From NCBI GenBank assembly GCA_944387385.1, contig CALXES010000004.1:1-64000 (forward strand): DNA of 64,000 nt, given 5' to 3'. Positions 16,321-24,688 of the stretch are shown in pieces. The stretch's first letter is position 1; each line of letters opens with the position of its first letter. A program made the position numbers and the translations under genes. This DNA is from an uncultured Clostridia bacterium (GTDB lineage Bacteria; Bacillota; Clostridia; TANB77; CAG-465). Below the pieces are notes generated by a model that worked only from the letters and a program-made list of their open reading frames with translations, searched no databases and was not told the origin of the DNA.

Positions 16321-17937
16321 ATGAATATTACTTTTTATGGTGCAGCAGAGACTGTTACTGGTTCATGTCATATGGTTGAAGTAGCAGGACATAAATTCTT
16401 AATAGATTGTGGTTTATTTCAAGGAAGCTTAACAGAACAGATGCTTAATTATGAAGACTTTCCTTTTAATATACAAGATGTTGAATTTGTAATTTTAACA
16501 CATGCTCATATTGATCATAGTGGTAGAATTCCAAAATTATATAAAGATGGATATAAAAATCCAATTTATTGTACAAATGCTACAAGAGAACTATGTAAAA
16601 TAATGCTTGCAGATAGTGGTCATATCCAAGAAAAGGAAATTGAATGGGTAAATAGAAAAAGAATGCGTGCTGGAAAGCTTCCAAATGATCCTATATATAC
16701 ACAACAAGATGGTGTTGATAGTATTGAGCTATTTAAGGGAATAGAATATAACACAAGAATAAAAATTAATGATAATATTTCTTTTGAACTTAAAGATGCA
16801 GGTCATATGTTAGGTTCAGCTATTGTAGAATTATATTTAAAGGAAGATGAAGTTGAAAAAAAAGTAGTCTTTACAGGAGATCTTGGAAATTTAAATTTAC
16901 CGATTATTAATGATCCTGTAAATATTGATAGTGCAGATGTTCTTATTACAGAATCAACATATGGTGATAGACTTCATAGTAGCATCTCAGATCAGACATC
17001 TAAATTCATTCAAATTTTATTAGATACAATAAGAAGAGGCGGAAATGTAATTATTCCATCATTTGCTGTGGGTAGAACGCAAGAAATTCTTTATGAAATA
17101 AATAAAAGTATGACAGACAAAGAAATAGGGGAAGAATTATCAAAAATTCCTATATATGTTGATAGTCCTCTTGCAGTAAATGCAACTCATATTTTTGAAG
17201 AGCAATATAAGTATTATGATGAAGAAGCATTTGCATTCCTTTTAAATGGTGATAATCCAATAACTTTTGATAATTTACATTTTGTAGAGACAAGTGAAGA
17301 ATCACAGGCACTAAATACTGACATGACACCTAAGGTTATAATATCTGCAAGTGGTATGTGTGAAGTAGGAAGAATAAAACATCATTTAAAGCATAATTTA
17401 TATAGACCAGAATGTACTATTCTTTTTGTAGGTTATCAAGCAGAAGGAACATTAGGAAGAAAAATCTTAAATGGAGATAAGCTGGTTAAGATATTTGGAG
17501 AGGAAATAGCCGTTAACGCTGAAATTAAGGTTTTGGATGCTTTTTCTGGTCATGCAGATAGAGATGGAATTTTAAATTGGATTGGAGCAATGAATAAAAA
17601 GCCTGAACAGATATTTATTGTACATGGAGAAAAGGATGCACAAGAAGTATTAGAAGAATATATTGAACAGGGATTTAAAATAAATTGTACAATACCTGCA
17701 TATGAAGAACAGTTTGATATGAATGGAACTTTACTTTCAGATGGTAGAAATTCATATAAAGCTACAAGATACAATATACTTGAACTTATGACTTCATTAA
17801 AAGAAGAAATTGATACGATGACTAATAATGTAAAAAGGAATCTAAAGAGTGATGTAGATACTGAATATTTGCAAACAATTGTCAACAAATTAAGAGAAGT
17901 ACAAACTTCTATAGATAGTGTAAATAAGGAGACGTAA
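16321..17937 (+). CDS. Metallo-beta-lactamase/beta-CASP RNA nuclease-like protein
   Basis: A 538-residue protein of the beta-CASP family related to CPSF73-type nucleases, expected to cut or trim RNA. The zinc site is complete: LTHAHIDHSG (near 59-68, HxHxDH), DAGHMLGSA, FTGDLGN, and in the C-terminal metal domain SGHADRDG near 410. The beta-CASP part has FAVGRTQEILY and SASGMCEVGRIKHH. The last 60 residues are helical, possibly for oligomerisation. It lacks the KH domain of archaeal forms. The ATG follows GAGAGGTTGATG. It follows priA by 58 bases with a possible weak promoter between, and ends at a strong terminator. Its substrate is unknown. Confidence 0.88.
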   Translation: MNITFYGAAETVTGSCHMVEVAGHKFLIDCGLFQGSLTEQMLNYEDFPFNIQDVEFVILTHAHIDHSGRIPKLYKDGYKNPIYCTNATRELCKIMLADSGHIQEKEIEWVNRKRMRAGKLPNDPIYTQQDGVDSIELFKGIEYNTRIKINDNISFELKDAGHMLGSAIVELYLKEDEVEKKVVFTGDLGNLNLPIINDPVNIDSADVLITESTYGDRLHSSISDQTSKFIQILLDTIRRGGNVIIPSFAVGRTQEILYEINKSMTDKEIGEELSKIPIYVDSPLAVNATHIFEEQYKYYDEEAFAFLLNGDNPITFDNLHFVETSEESQALNTDMTPKVIISASGMCEVGRIKHHLKHNLYRPECTILFVGYQAEGTLGRKILNGDKLVKIFGEEIAVNAEIKVLDAFSGHADRDGILNWIGAMNKKPEQIFIVHGEKDAQEVLEEYIEQGFKINCTIPAYEEQFDMNGTLLSDGRNSYKATRYNILELMTSLKEEIDTMTNNVKRNLKSDVDTEYLQTIVNKLREVQTSIDSVNKET

Positions 17938-17949
17938 TTAAATATATTA

Positions 17950-17990
17950 AACTAACATTTATATAAATAAATGTTAGTTATTTTTTTTTT
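17950..17990 (+). terminator. Terminator after the beta-CASP gene
   Basis: A 13-bp perfect stem (AACTAACATTTAT, 17950-17962, and ATAAATGTTAGTT, 17967-17979) with loop ATAA is followed by about ten T. Confidence 0.92.
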
Positions 17991-18021
17991 ATATTTATCA
18001 TATAATTGTAGTGGTGAAATC

Positions 18022-18666
18022 ATGAAAAATAATTTAAAGATCTTTAGTATAACTTTCGATACTAAAGTAAAAATTTTAATTATAATTTGTGTAATTATAG
18101 CTATTACAATAATTTCTTATTCTTTTTTTTATATTTGTGTAAGTAGCAATAAATCTCAGCCAAAAGAAATTCAAAGCATTGAAAATATGTTAGATGTTAT
18201 AGCTTATGAAGCAAAATATAGTATAGTTGTAAATAGTAATAAAACAACAAATACATACATGATTTGTGAAGACGTAGATTTTGAAAATAATATATATAAT
18301 ATTACAGTTAATAATGATTTAAATATTAGTATAACTTCAGATAGTACTAAGTTACAAAAAAATGATATGCAGTATGAGTATATATCTCAAGAAATTAGTT
18401 TTAAAAATCCTATAGCTTTTTCTAGTATAATTAATTGTATTAAAAAAATTTCATCTGATCAAATAAAAGGAAAGATAACAAGAGTTGAACAAAATGATAG
18501 ATATATTTATGAAATTACAACTGAAGAAGAATATATAGAAAAGGTAAAAAAGATTGAAATATGTGTATTAAAAGAAAATTGTAAAATTTTTGAAATAAAA
18601 TTGTATAATTTAGATGAAAAAGAACTATATTCAATAGATTTTGAGTCTTTTAACGTCAAAAAATAA
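18022..18666 (+). CDS. Membrane-anchored protein of unknown function
   Basis: A 214-residue protein with one N-terminal membrane segment (about residues 16-37) and a mainly beta-strand, Asn/Ile/Lys-rich domain outside. The pattern (YSIVVNSNKTTNTYMICED, then strands with alternate hydrophobic residues, and a C-terminal KLYNLDEKELYSIDF) resembles small lipoprotein-like outer-leaflet domains, but there is no lipobox Cys at the right place. ATG 18022 follows GTGGTGA; the longer frame from 17971 begins inside the upstream terminator and was not used. It is followed by mazF 58 bases later. I do not recognise the family. Confidence 0.75.
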   Translation: MKNNLKIFSITFDTKVKILIIICVIIAITIISYSFFYICVSSNKSQPKEIQSIENMLDVIAYEAKYSIVVNSNKTTNTYMICEDVDFENNIYNITVNNDLNISITSDSTKLQKNDMQYEYISQEISFKNPIAFSSIINCIKKISSDQIKGKITRVEQNDRYIYEITTEEEYIEKVKKIEICVLKENCKIFEIKLYNLDEKELYSIDFESFNVKK

Positions 18667-18724
18667 CATTTAAACTATTTACTAAATATACATAATAGTG
18701 TATAATAAAGGAGGTAAAATATTT

Positions 18725-19081
18725 TTGAATATAAAAATGGGAGACATATTTTACGCTATTCTAACTCCTACTATTGGTAGTGAACAAGACGGTATAAGGC
18801 CTGTTCTTGTGGTACAAAACAATAAAGGAAATAGATATAGTCCCACAACTATAGTTATACCTATTACTTCTAGTTTATCAAAAAGAGAATTGCCAACACA
18901 TATATCACTAGATAATACAAAGGGTTTAGAAAAAAAATCTATGGCTTTAATAGAACAGATAAGAACATTAGATAAATCTAGACTTCTTACTAAAATAACT
19001 AGGGCAGATAAAATAGACTTAGAAAAGGTAAAAGAGGCAATAAAGAAAAATTTAAATATTAGAGGAATAGATATATTTTAA
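18725..19081 (+). CDS. MazF/PemK-family endoribonuclease toxin
   Basis: A 118-residue MazF-like mRNA interferase, expected to cut single-stranded RNA at short motifs. The family core is intact: MGDIFYAILTP, GSEQDGIRPVLVVQN with the catalytic Arg, TTIVIPITSS with the catalytic Thr, and LIEQIRTLDKSRL. The start is TTG 18725 at proper spacing from AAGGAGG (18708-18714), which gives the usual N-terminus MNIKMGD; ATG 18737 is too far from that site. No antitoxin gene lies next to it: upstream is a membrane protein and downstream is PBP1A. The antitoxin may be elsewhere, or the protein may be a chromosomal regulator. Confidence 0.9.
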   Translation: MNIKMGDIFYAILTPTIGSEQDGIRPVLVVQNNKGNRYSPTTIVIPITSSLSKRELPTHISLDNTKGLEKKSMALIEQIRTLDKSRLLTKITRADKIDLEKVKEAIKKNLNIRGIDIF

Positions 19082-19110
19082 GTTGATTTTTAAATATTCG
19101 GGAGGATAAA

Positions 19111-21501
19111 ATGGAGAAAAATAATAAACCTTTAAATGTTAGACTTAGAGGAGATTTAAAAGCAAGTTCTTCAAGTAGTGACATAAAAAAAGTAAGAAAA
19201 AAAGGTGGAAATAATAACTCTAAGAATAAGGAACCTAATAATAAGAAAAAAAACAAGAAATTAGGATGGAAAATATTTAGAGTAGTTCTTTTAGTAGGAC
19301 TTGCTTTATGTATAGTTGGTGCAGGTGTAGTACTAGGAGTAATTTCTGGAATAATAGATGATACAGATAGTATAAGTTTGGAAGAGCTAGAATTATTACC
19401 ACAAACATCTTTTGTTTATGATATGAATGGTAATGAACTAGCTTCACTATATGATAGTCAAAATAGAATTATGGTATCATATGAAGATATACCAGAAGAT
19501 ACTGTTAATGCTGTTGTTGCAATAGAAGATGAAAGATTTTTCTCTCATCATGGTATTGATATAAAAAGAACATTAGGAGCAATAGTAACATATCTTGCAA
19601 ATGGTGGAGAATCTTCATATGGTGGTAGTACATTAACACAGCAATTAGTAAAAAATATTACAGATGATGATGAAGTAGCTTGGCAAAGAAAAATAAGAGA
19701 ATGGTATAGAGCAATATCTCTTGAAACTAAATTAGATAAGAGCCAGATTTTTGAATCGTATGTAAATACTATATACTATGGTGATGGAGCTTATGGCATT
19801 GAAGTTGCTTCAAATCACTTCTTTGGAAAATCTGTAAGCGAATTAAATCTTGCAGAGTCAGCTGCAATCGCTGCTATGATACAGTCACCAGAGGTTACAA
19901 ACGCCTATAGAAGTGATGAAGCAAAACAAAAATTACTAGATAGAAAAGATGTTGTTTTAGATAAAATGCTAGAGCTTGGTATGATTAGTCAAGAGGAGCA
20001 TGATGAAGCTAAAGAATATGAACTTGAGTTTAAAGTAAAAGAAGTGGATTATGGCGGAACACAATCATACTTTGTTGATGCTGTTGTAGAAGCTGTAATT
20101 GATGACTTAATGGAACAAAAGAATGTATCTAGAGGTATAGCTTTAAAAATGATCTATACTGATGGATATAAAATAAATGCAACTCAAGATCCAAGTGTTC
20201 AATCTTCAATAGATAATGCTTTTACTGATACAAGTATTTTTTATGATGATATTCAAGGCTCTATGGTTGTAATTGACCATGAGACAGGAGAAGTTAGGGG
20301 ATTAATTGGTGGAGCTGGTGAAAAAGAAGGAGCTTTAACTTTAAATAGAGCAACACAAACATATAGACAACCAGGTTCTTGTATGAAGCCTTTTGGTGCG
20401 TATGGACCAGCTTTTGAAAGAGGCTTATTATCTCCTGGTTCTGGACTTGATGATACTCAAATGACAATGGGAAATTGGACACCAGTAAACTGGTATGGTT
20501 CATATAATGGATATGTAACAGTAAGAGAAGCAATACTTGATTCAAAAAATATTCCTGCTGTTAGAGCAAATCTATTAGTTAATGATGAAGATTACTGTTG
20601 GAACTTTGCATATAACTGTGGACTTCATTCATTAACAGAAACAGATAAAACTGCTGCATCTTTGGCACTTGGTGGAGTATATCAAGGATTTACTACACTA
20701 GAAGTTGCTAGTGCTTATGCTACAATAGCAAATGAGGGATATTATATTGAACCAAAACTATATACAACAGTTGTTGACAGAAATGGTGAAATAGTACTAG
20801 ACAATACAACAACAGAACCAAAACAAGCAATGTCAGATTCAACTGCATTTATGCTACAAAGTTGTTTAATTAGTGTTACAGAAGATCCAGGTGGAACTGC
20901 ATATGGTGCAGTTAGAACTAATGGTGGAGCAATACAAACAGCTGGTAAAACTGGTAATACAGATGACGATAAGGATAGATGGTTTTGTGGATTTACACCA
21001 TATTACACAATAGCATGTTGGACTGGATATGATCAATCAAGAACTATTGGTAGAGGATATCCATATGACGCAACTAAGTTATTTAATACAGTAATGAATG
21101 CTATTTGTGCAGATAAGCCAGCTGCAACTTTAATGGAACAGCCTTCATCAGTTACCAAGGCAGAACTTTGTAGAGATTCAGGAAAAGTTGCAACAGATGC
21201 TTGTAAAGCAGATCCAAGAGGCTCAAGAGTACTTAGTGATTATGTAGCAGTTGATTCAATTCCTACAGATACATGTACTGTACATGAGTTTGTTAATATT
21301 TGCAATGTTACAGGAAAAGTTGCATCATCTGCATGTAAGAGTACAACAAGAAGGTCTTGTATAACTAGAGATTATCAACCTTCACAAGGAGTATTTTCAG
21401 CAGACTGGGCATATATGAAACCAAGTGAAGTATGTAATGGAAGACATTCAGGTTCAGGCTCAGGAGGAATAATTATATATAGAAATGGTGTAGCACAATA
21501 A
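19111..21501 (+). CDS. Bifunctional penicillin-binding protein 1A-type
   Basis: Class A PBP that polymerises lipid II and crosslinks peptidoglycan outside the membrane. A basic, Ser/Lys/Asn-rich cytoplasmic tail (1-50) precedes a membrane anchor (about 53-75). The glycosyltransferase domain has AIEDERFFSHHGID (near 137), GGSTLTQQLVKN (near 171) and the YVNTIYYGDGAYGI block. The transpeptidase has SxxK as SCMK (near 424), SKN (near 477) and KTG (near 611). The C-terminus repeats a Cys-containing motif (CRDSGKVATDACK and CNVTGKVASSACK). Length of 796 is usual. GGGAGG precedes the ATG, 29 bases after mazF, so both may share a transcript. Confidence 0.96.
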   Translation: MEKNNKPLNVRLRGDLKASSSSSDIKKVRKKGGNNNSKNKEPNNKKKNKKLGWKIFRVVLLVGLALCIVGAGVVLGVISGIIDDTDSISLEELELLPQTSFVYDMNGNELASLYDSQNRIMVSYEDIPEDTVNAVVAIEDERFFSHHGIDIKRTLGAIVTYLANGGESSYGGSTLTQQLVKNITDDDEVAWQRKIREWYRAISLETKLDKSQIFESYVNTIYYGDGAYGIEVASNHFFGKSVSELNLAESAAIAAMIQSPEVTNAYRSDEAKQKLLDRKDVVLDKMLELGMISQEEHDEAKEYELEFKVKEVDYGGTQSYFVDAVVEAVIDDLMEQKNVSRGIALKMIYTDGYKINATQDPSVQSSIDNAFTDTSIFYDDIQGSMVVIDHETGEVRGLIGGAGEKEGALTLNRATQTYRQPGSCMKPFGAYGPAFERGLLSPGSGLDDTQMTMGNWTPVNWYGSYNGYVTVREAILDSKNIPAVRANLLVNDEDYCWNFAYNCGLHSLTETDKTAASLALGGVYQGFTTLEVASAYATIANEGYYIEPKLYTTVVDRNGEIVLDNTTTEPKQAMSDSTAFMLQSCLISVTEDPGGTAYGAVRTNGGAIQTAGKTGNTDDDKDRWFCGFTPYYTIACWTGYDQSRTIGRGYPYDATKLFNTVMNAICADKPAATLMEQPSSVTKAELCRDSGKVATDACKADPRGSRVLSDYVAVDSIPTDTCTVHEFVNICNVTGKVASSACKSTTRRSCITRDYQPSQGVFSADWAYMKPSEVCNGRHSGSGSGGIIIYRNGVAQ

Positions 21502-21507
21502 AGATTA

Positions 21508-21551
21508 GTAGCAGTATTATAAAAATTATGTAAATAATACTGCTACTTTTT
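21508..21551 (+). terminator. Terminator of the PBP1A gene
   Basis: A 13-bp perfect stem (GTAGCAGTATTAT, 21508-21520, and ATAATACTGCTAC, 21534-21546) is followed by TTTTT. Confidence 0.92.
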
Positions 21552-21600
21552 CCTTATTTATCAATTTATGTGAACTTTTAGTGAAAAAACTATATATAAG

Positions 21601-21629
21601 TTGCAAAAAAATATATTATTTGGTAGAAT
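21601..21629 (+). promoter_or_regulatory. Extended -10 promoter of the glycosidase-uppP operon
   Basis: TTGCAA (21601-21606), a 17-base spacer and TGG-TAGAAT with the -10 at 21624-21629. Confidence 0.6.
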
Positions 21630-21686
21630 ATAAAATGTATAAGTCAAAATATTTAGATATTTGATATTGAAAAGAGAGGGAAAGAG

Positions 21687-22664
21687 ATGAAGAAATTCTT
21701 AAAAAAACTTGGTAAGGTATTGGGAGTTTTAGTTTTTGAATTAGTATATATTTTAGGTCTAGGTATTTATTTAATTTATTATACTGAGATGTTTACAACA
21801 ACAAGAGATATGATTGTAACAACATCTATGACAACAATGACACATCAATATTTTGCTACTTGGTTTTTATCTGATGAAAAGATCAATGAAATTCTTGAAG
21901 CAAATAGAAGGATAAATCAAACTGAAGAGCAAAGTCTTGAAGATGTAGATACAACTGAATCTAAAAATCAAAAAGGAACAGAAGGTATTGAAGTAGTAGA
22001 TGTTAGTACTGATACTTTTAAAGCGTACTTAATGATTATAGATGATCCTTCACGTGTTGATTTGGTTGTTGGACCAAATGTTCCAACTGTTGGTTCTACA
22101 ACATCTCAAATTGTAGAAGCATATGATGCTGTTGGAGGAATTAATGCCGGAGGACTTGCAAATGATACATACGGAACAGGAGCAATGCCTACAGGTCTTT
22201 TAATGGTAGCTGGTGAATATTTTGACAATGAGTTTGATTATGGTCAAAGTGTAAGTATGTGTGGATTTACACAGGATAATAAACTATATGTTTCTGATAA
22301 TATTACAAAGTCTGAAATAGATCAATTAAATTTGAGATGTGCTATTTCATTTGGACCAGTTTTGATAGTAAATGGACAGCCAAGAATAAGTAGTGGTACA
22401 GGTTGGGGAGTTAATCCTCGTACATGTATAGGTCAAAGACAAGATGGAACAGTACTATTCTTAGTTATTGATGGAAGACAAACAGATACTTTAGGAGCAA
22501 CACTAAAAAATGCTCAGGATATATTATTAAATTATGGAGCATATAATGCATTTAACTTAGATGGAGGAGCATCTACTACAATGGTATTTGACGGAGCACT
22601 TGTAAATAGTCCAAGTGATTTTGCTGGTGAACGTTATGTTCCTACAGCTTTTATTGTTAAGTAA
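21687..22664 (+). CDS. Membrane-anchored phosphodiester glycosidase-like protein
   Basis: A 325-residue protein with one N-terminal membrane segment (about 10-32) and an extracytoplasmic domain of the NAGPA/phosphodiester-glycosidase family (about 105-325). Diagnostic parts are DPSRVDLVVGPN, GGINAGGLAND, CAISFGPVLIVNG with NPRTCIGQRQDGTVLFLVIDGR, and the C-terminal NLDGGASTTMVFDG. Family members split sugar-phosphodiester links or act in exopolysaccharide assembly. It is the first gene of an operon with an unknown anchored protein and uppP, so an envelope-glycan substrate is likely. The ATG follows GAGAGGGAAAGAG. Confidence 0.88.
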   Translation: MKKFLKKLGKVLGVLVFELVYILGLGIYLIYYTEMFTTTRDMIVTTSMTTMTHQYFATWFLSDEKINEILEANRRINQTEEQSLEDVDTTESKNQKGTEGIEVVDVSTDTFKAYLMIIDDPSRVDLVVGPNVPTVGSTTSQIVEAYDAVGGINAGGLANDTYGTGAMPTGLLMVAGEYFDNEFDYGQSVSMCGFTQDNKLYVSDNITKSEIDQLNLRCAISFGPVLIVNGQPRISSGTGWGVNPRTCIGQRQDGTVLFLVIDGRQTDTLGATLKNAQDILLNYGAYNAFNLDGGASTTMVFDGALVNSPSDFAGERYVPTAFIVK

Positions 22665-22688
22665 TTATACATGGTTTAAAGGAGTAGA

Positions 22689-23747
22689 ATGATGAAGAAA
22701 TTTTTATTAAAATTATTTGTTTGCATACTGGTTGGAACTGTATTTACTTTTGGAACTTTAAAGTTTGTTGATGGCTATTTATATAAGGTGTCTCAATCAA
22801 GTTATGTAACAGCAGAAACTTATAGAACAAGCACAGAAACAGAGTTAAAAAGTGAAGATCTTCTAACTATACCAGAAAATGCTACACAATTACAATTTTC
22901 ATATAATAATAAATATTATGCATATTTAGAAGACGGAAGTATTCATATAAATAATATAGAAGATGGTAGTGAGGCTTCAGTTGTTACAGAGGATTATCCA
23001 ATTTGCTATTTTTATATGCAATATGATAAAAATTCACTTATGTATTTTGTTGAAAATACAAGTGGAGCATATACAACTTTAACAATGAAGACTTTCGAAA
23101 TAAATACAGAGAAAGTAACTGAATATAATGATATTGATGTAACAAATTTTTCTAGAGTAAAAGATATTACAATGTCACCACTTTTAAGTGTTATCTATAT
23201 AAATATAGAAACAAAATCTGGTATGACTACTAATAATACTGTATATAAAATAGATTTATTTAATTCAATGTCAAGAGTAAAAAGCGGTTCTGTACTAAGT
23301 ACAATAAAAATGCTACAACATGTTGATAGATTATATTATGGTGATACTGATGGAGGAGTATATACATCAGGAGCAACAATTAATTATTTAGTTGGTTATG
23401 CTGATGTTGATCTTATTGGAATAAATGCAAATCTTGAGAGTTCTGATGATGACGAAAAACTATATCTTTTAGATACAACTAAAAATGATAAAGTTTATGT
23501 TGTAGAAAATTCTCAAATTATTGATACAATTTACTTAAGTGATACAGATATTGTTACAACATATAATGAATATGGAGATGTTTATATAATATATCCAACA
23601 TATATTTTAAATATAACAGGAGAAAATCCATATAAGAGAGTTGCGAAATTATCTAAATATGTTACTTTCGAAGCGATAAAAGATGATGTGGTATATTTAA
23701 GAACATCAAATAATAAAATTGTAACAACACCATTGCTTGAAAATTAA
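22689..23747 (+). CDS. Membrane-anchored beta-strand-rich protein, unknown
   Basis: A 352-residue protein with an N-terminal membrane segment (about 5-22) and an outside domain made of short beta repeats with aromatic and Asp/Gly turns (YYAYLEDGSIHINNIEDG, YLLDTTKNDKVYVVEN, LRTSNNKIVTTP), which suggests a beta-propeller-like fold. There is no visible catalytic motif. AAAGGAG is 4 bases before ATG 22689 and 7 before ATG 22692, so either may start. It is held between the glycosidase-like gene (24 bases) and uppP (11 bases), so it is likely part of the same envelope function. Family not recognised. Confidence 0.8.
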   Translation: MMKKFLLKLFVCILVGTVFTFGTLKFVDGYLYKVSQSSYVTAETYRTSTETELKSEDLLTIPENATQLQFSYNNKYYAYLEDGSIHINNIEDGSEASVVTEDYPICYFYMQYDKNSLMYFVENTSGAYTTLTMKTFEINTEKVTEYNDIDVTNFSRVKDITMSPLLSVIYINIETKSGMTTNNTVYKIDLFNSMSRVKSGSVLSTIKMLQHVDRLYYGDTDGGVYTSGATINYLVGYADVDLIGINANLESSDDDEKLYLLDTTKNDKVYVVENSQIIDTIYLSDTDIVTTYNEYGDVYIIYPTYILNITGENPYKRVAKLSKYVTFEAIKDDVVYLRTSNNKIVTTPLLEN

Positions 23748-23758
23748 AGGAGATTAAA

Positions 23759-24616
23759 ATGATAGAGTTTATTGAAATACTTAAAGTTATTTTTTTAGGA
23801 ATTGTTGAAGGTATTACTGAATGGTTACCAATCAGTAGTACTGGACATATGATTTTAGTTGATGAATTTATAAAATTGGCCGTATCAGAAGAATTTAAAG
23901 AATTTTTCTTAGTTGTAATACAACTTGGTGCAATTATGGCTGTAGTAGTATTATATTTTAAAAAATTGTTTCCATTTGAATTTAAAAAGGTGGATGGAAA
24001 AAATAAAATTACATCTAATAAAGATACATGGATTTTATGGGGAAAAGTTTTAATTGCTTGTGTTCCAGCAGGAATTATTGGATTGTTATTTGATGACCTT
24101 TTAGATCACTATTTATATAATGCTATAACAGTTTCTCTAATGCTAATAATTTATGGTATATTATTTATTATAGTAGAGCGTAGAAATAAGGGAAAAGAAG
24201 AGAGAGTGAAAGATTTAAAGTCTTTGACTATTAAAGATGCAATTATAATTGGTGCATTTCAAATACTTGCTTTAATACCAGGAACTTCAAGATCTGGTGC
24301 AACAATTCTTGGAGGAATACTTATAGGTATATCTAGAAGTGTTGCAGCCGAATTTACATTTTTCTTAGCAATTCCTGTTATGGTGGGGGCAAGTTTATAT
24401 AAAATGTTAAAGTTTATAAAGCTTGGTGTTGCAATGGCAACATTTGAATGGGTAGTATTAGTTGTTGGACTTATAACAGCATTTGTTGTTTCAATTATTG
24501 CAATTAAATTCTTAATGAATTATATTAAGAAAAATGATTTCCAAGTATTTGGAGTATATAGAATTATACTAGGATTAATAGTATTAGCTTGTATGTTTAC
24601 AGGTATATTAGCTTAG
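23759..24616 (+). CDS. uppP: Undecaprenyl-diphosphatase
   Basis: BacA/UppP-type integral membrane enzyme that removes one phosphate from undecaprenyl diphosphate, recycling the lipid carrier for peptidoglycan and wall glycans; overproduction is known to give bacitracin resistance. The two signature motifs are present: EGITEWLPISSTGHM (about 17-32) with its essential Glu, and LIPGTSRSGATILGG (about 178-193). About eight membrane spans, 285 residues. The ATG follows AAAGGAG. It is the last gene of the operon and is closed by a long terminator. It fits with PBP1A just upstream. Confidence 0.97.
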   Translation: MIEFIEILKVIFLGIVEGITEWLPISSTGHMILVDEFIKLAVSEEFKEFFLVVIQLGAIMAVVVLYFKKLFPFEFKKVDGKNKITSNKDTWILWGKVLIACVPAGIIGLLFDDLLDHYLYNAITVSLMLIIYGILFIIVERRNKGKEERVKDLKSLTIKDAIIIGAFQILALIPGTSRSGATILGGILIGISRSVAAEFTFFLAIPVMVGASLYKMLKFIKLGVAMATFEWVVLVVGLITAFVVSIIAIKFLMNYIKKNDFQVFGVYRIILGLIVLACMFTGILA

Positions 24617-24622
24617 AGCAAG

Positions 24623-24668
24623 AAGACTAAATTTAGTTATACTAGTTATAACTAATTTAGTCTTTTAT
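24623..24668 (+). terminator. uppP operon terminator
   Basis: A long stem (24623-24641 with 24647-24664) has a single bulged T and a 5-base loop, and is followed by TTTTA. Confidence 0.88.
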
Positions 24669-24688
24669 TATAAATTAGGAGTGAAATT

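Noticed and set aside
18698-18724. GTG 18698 as start of mazF
   Set aside because: It would place the AAGGAGG ribosome site within the coding region. TTG 18725 fits both the site and the family N-terminus.
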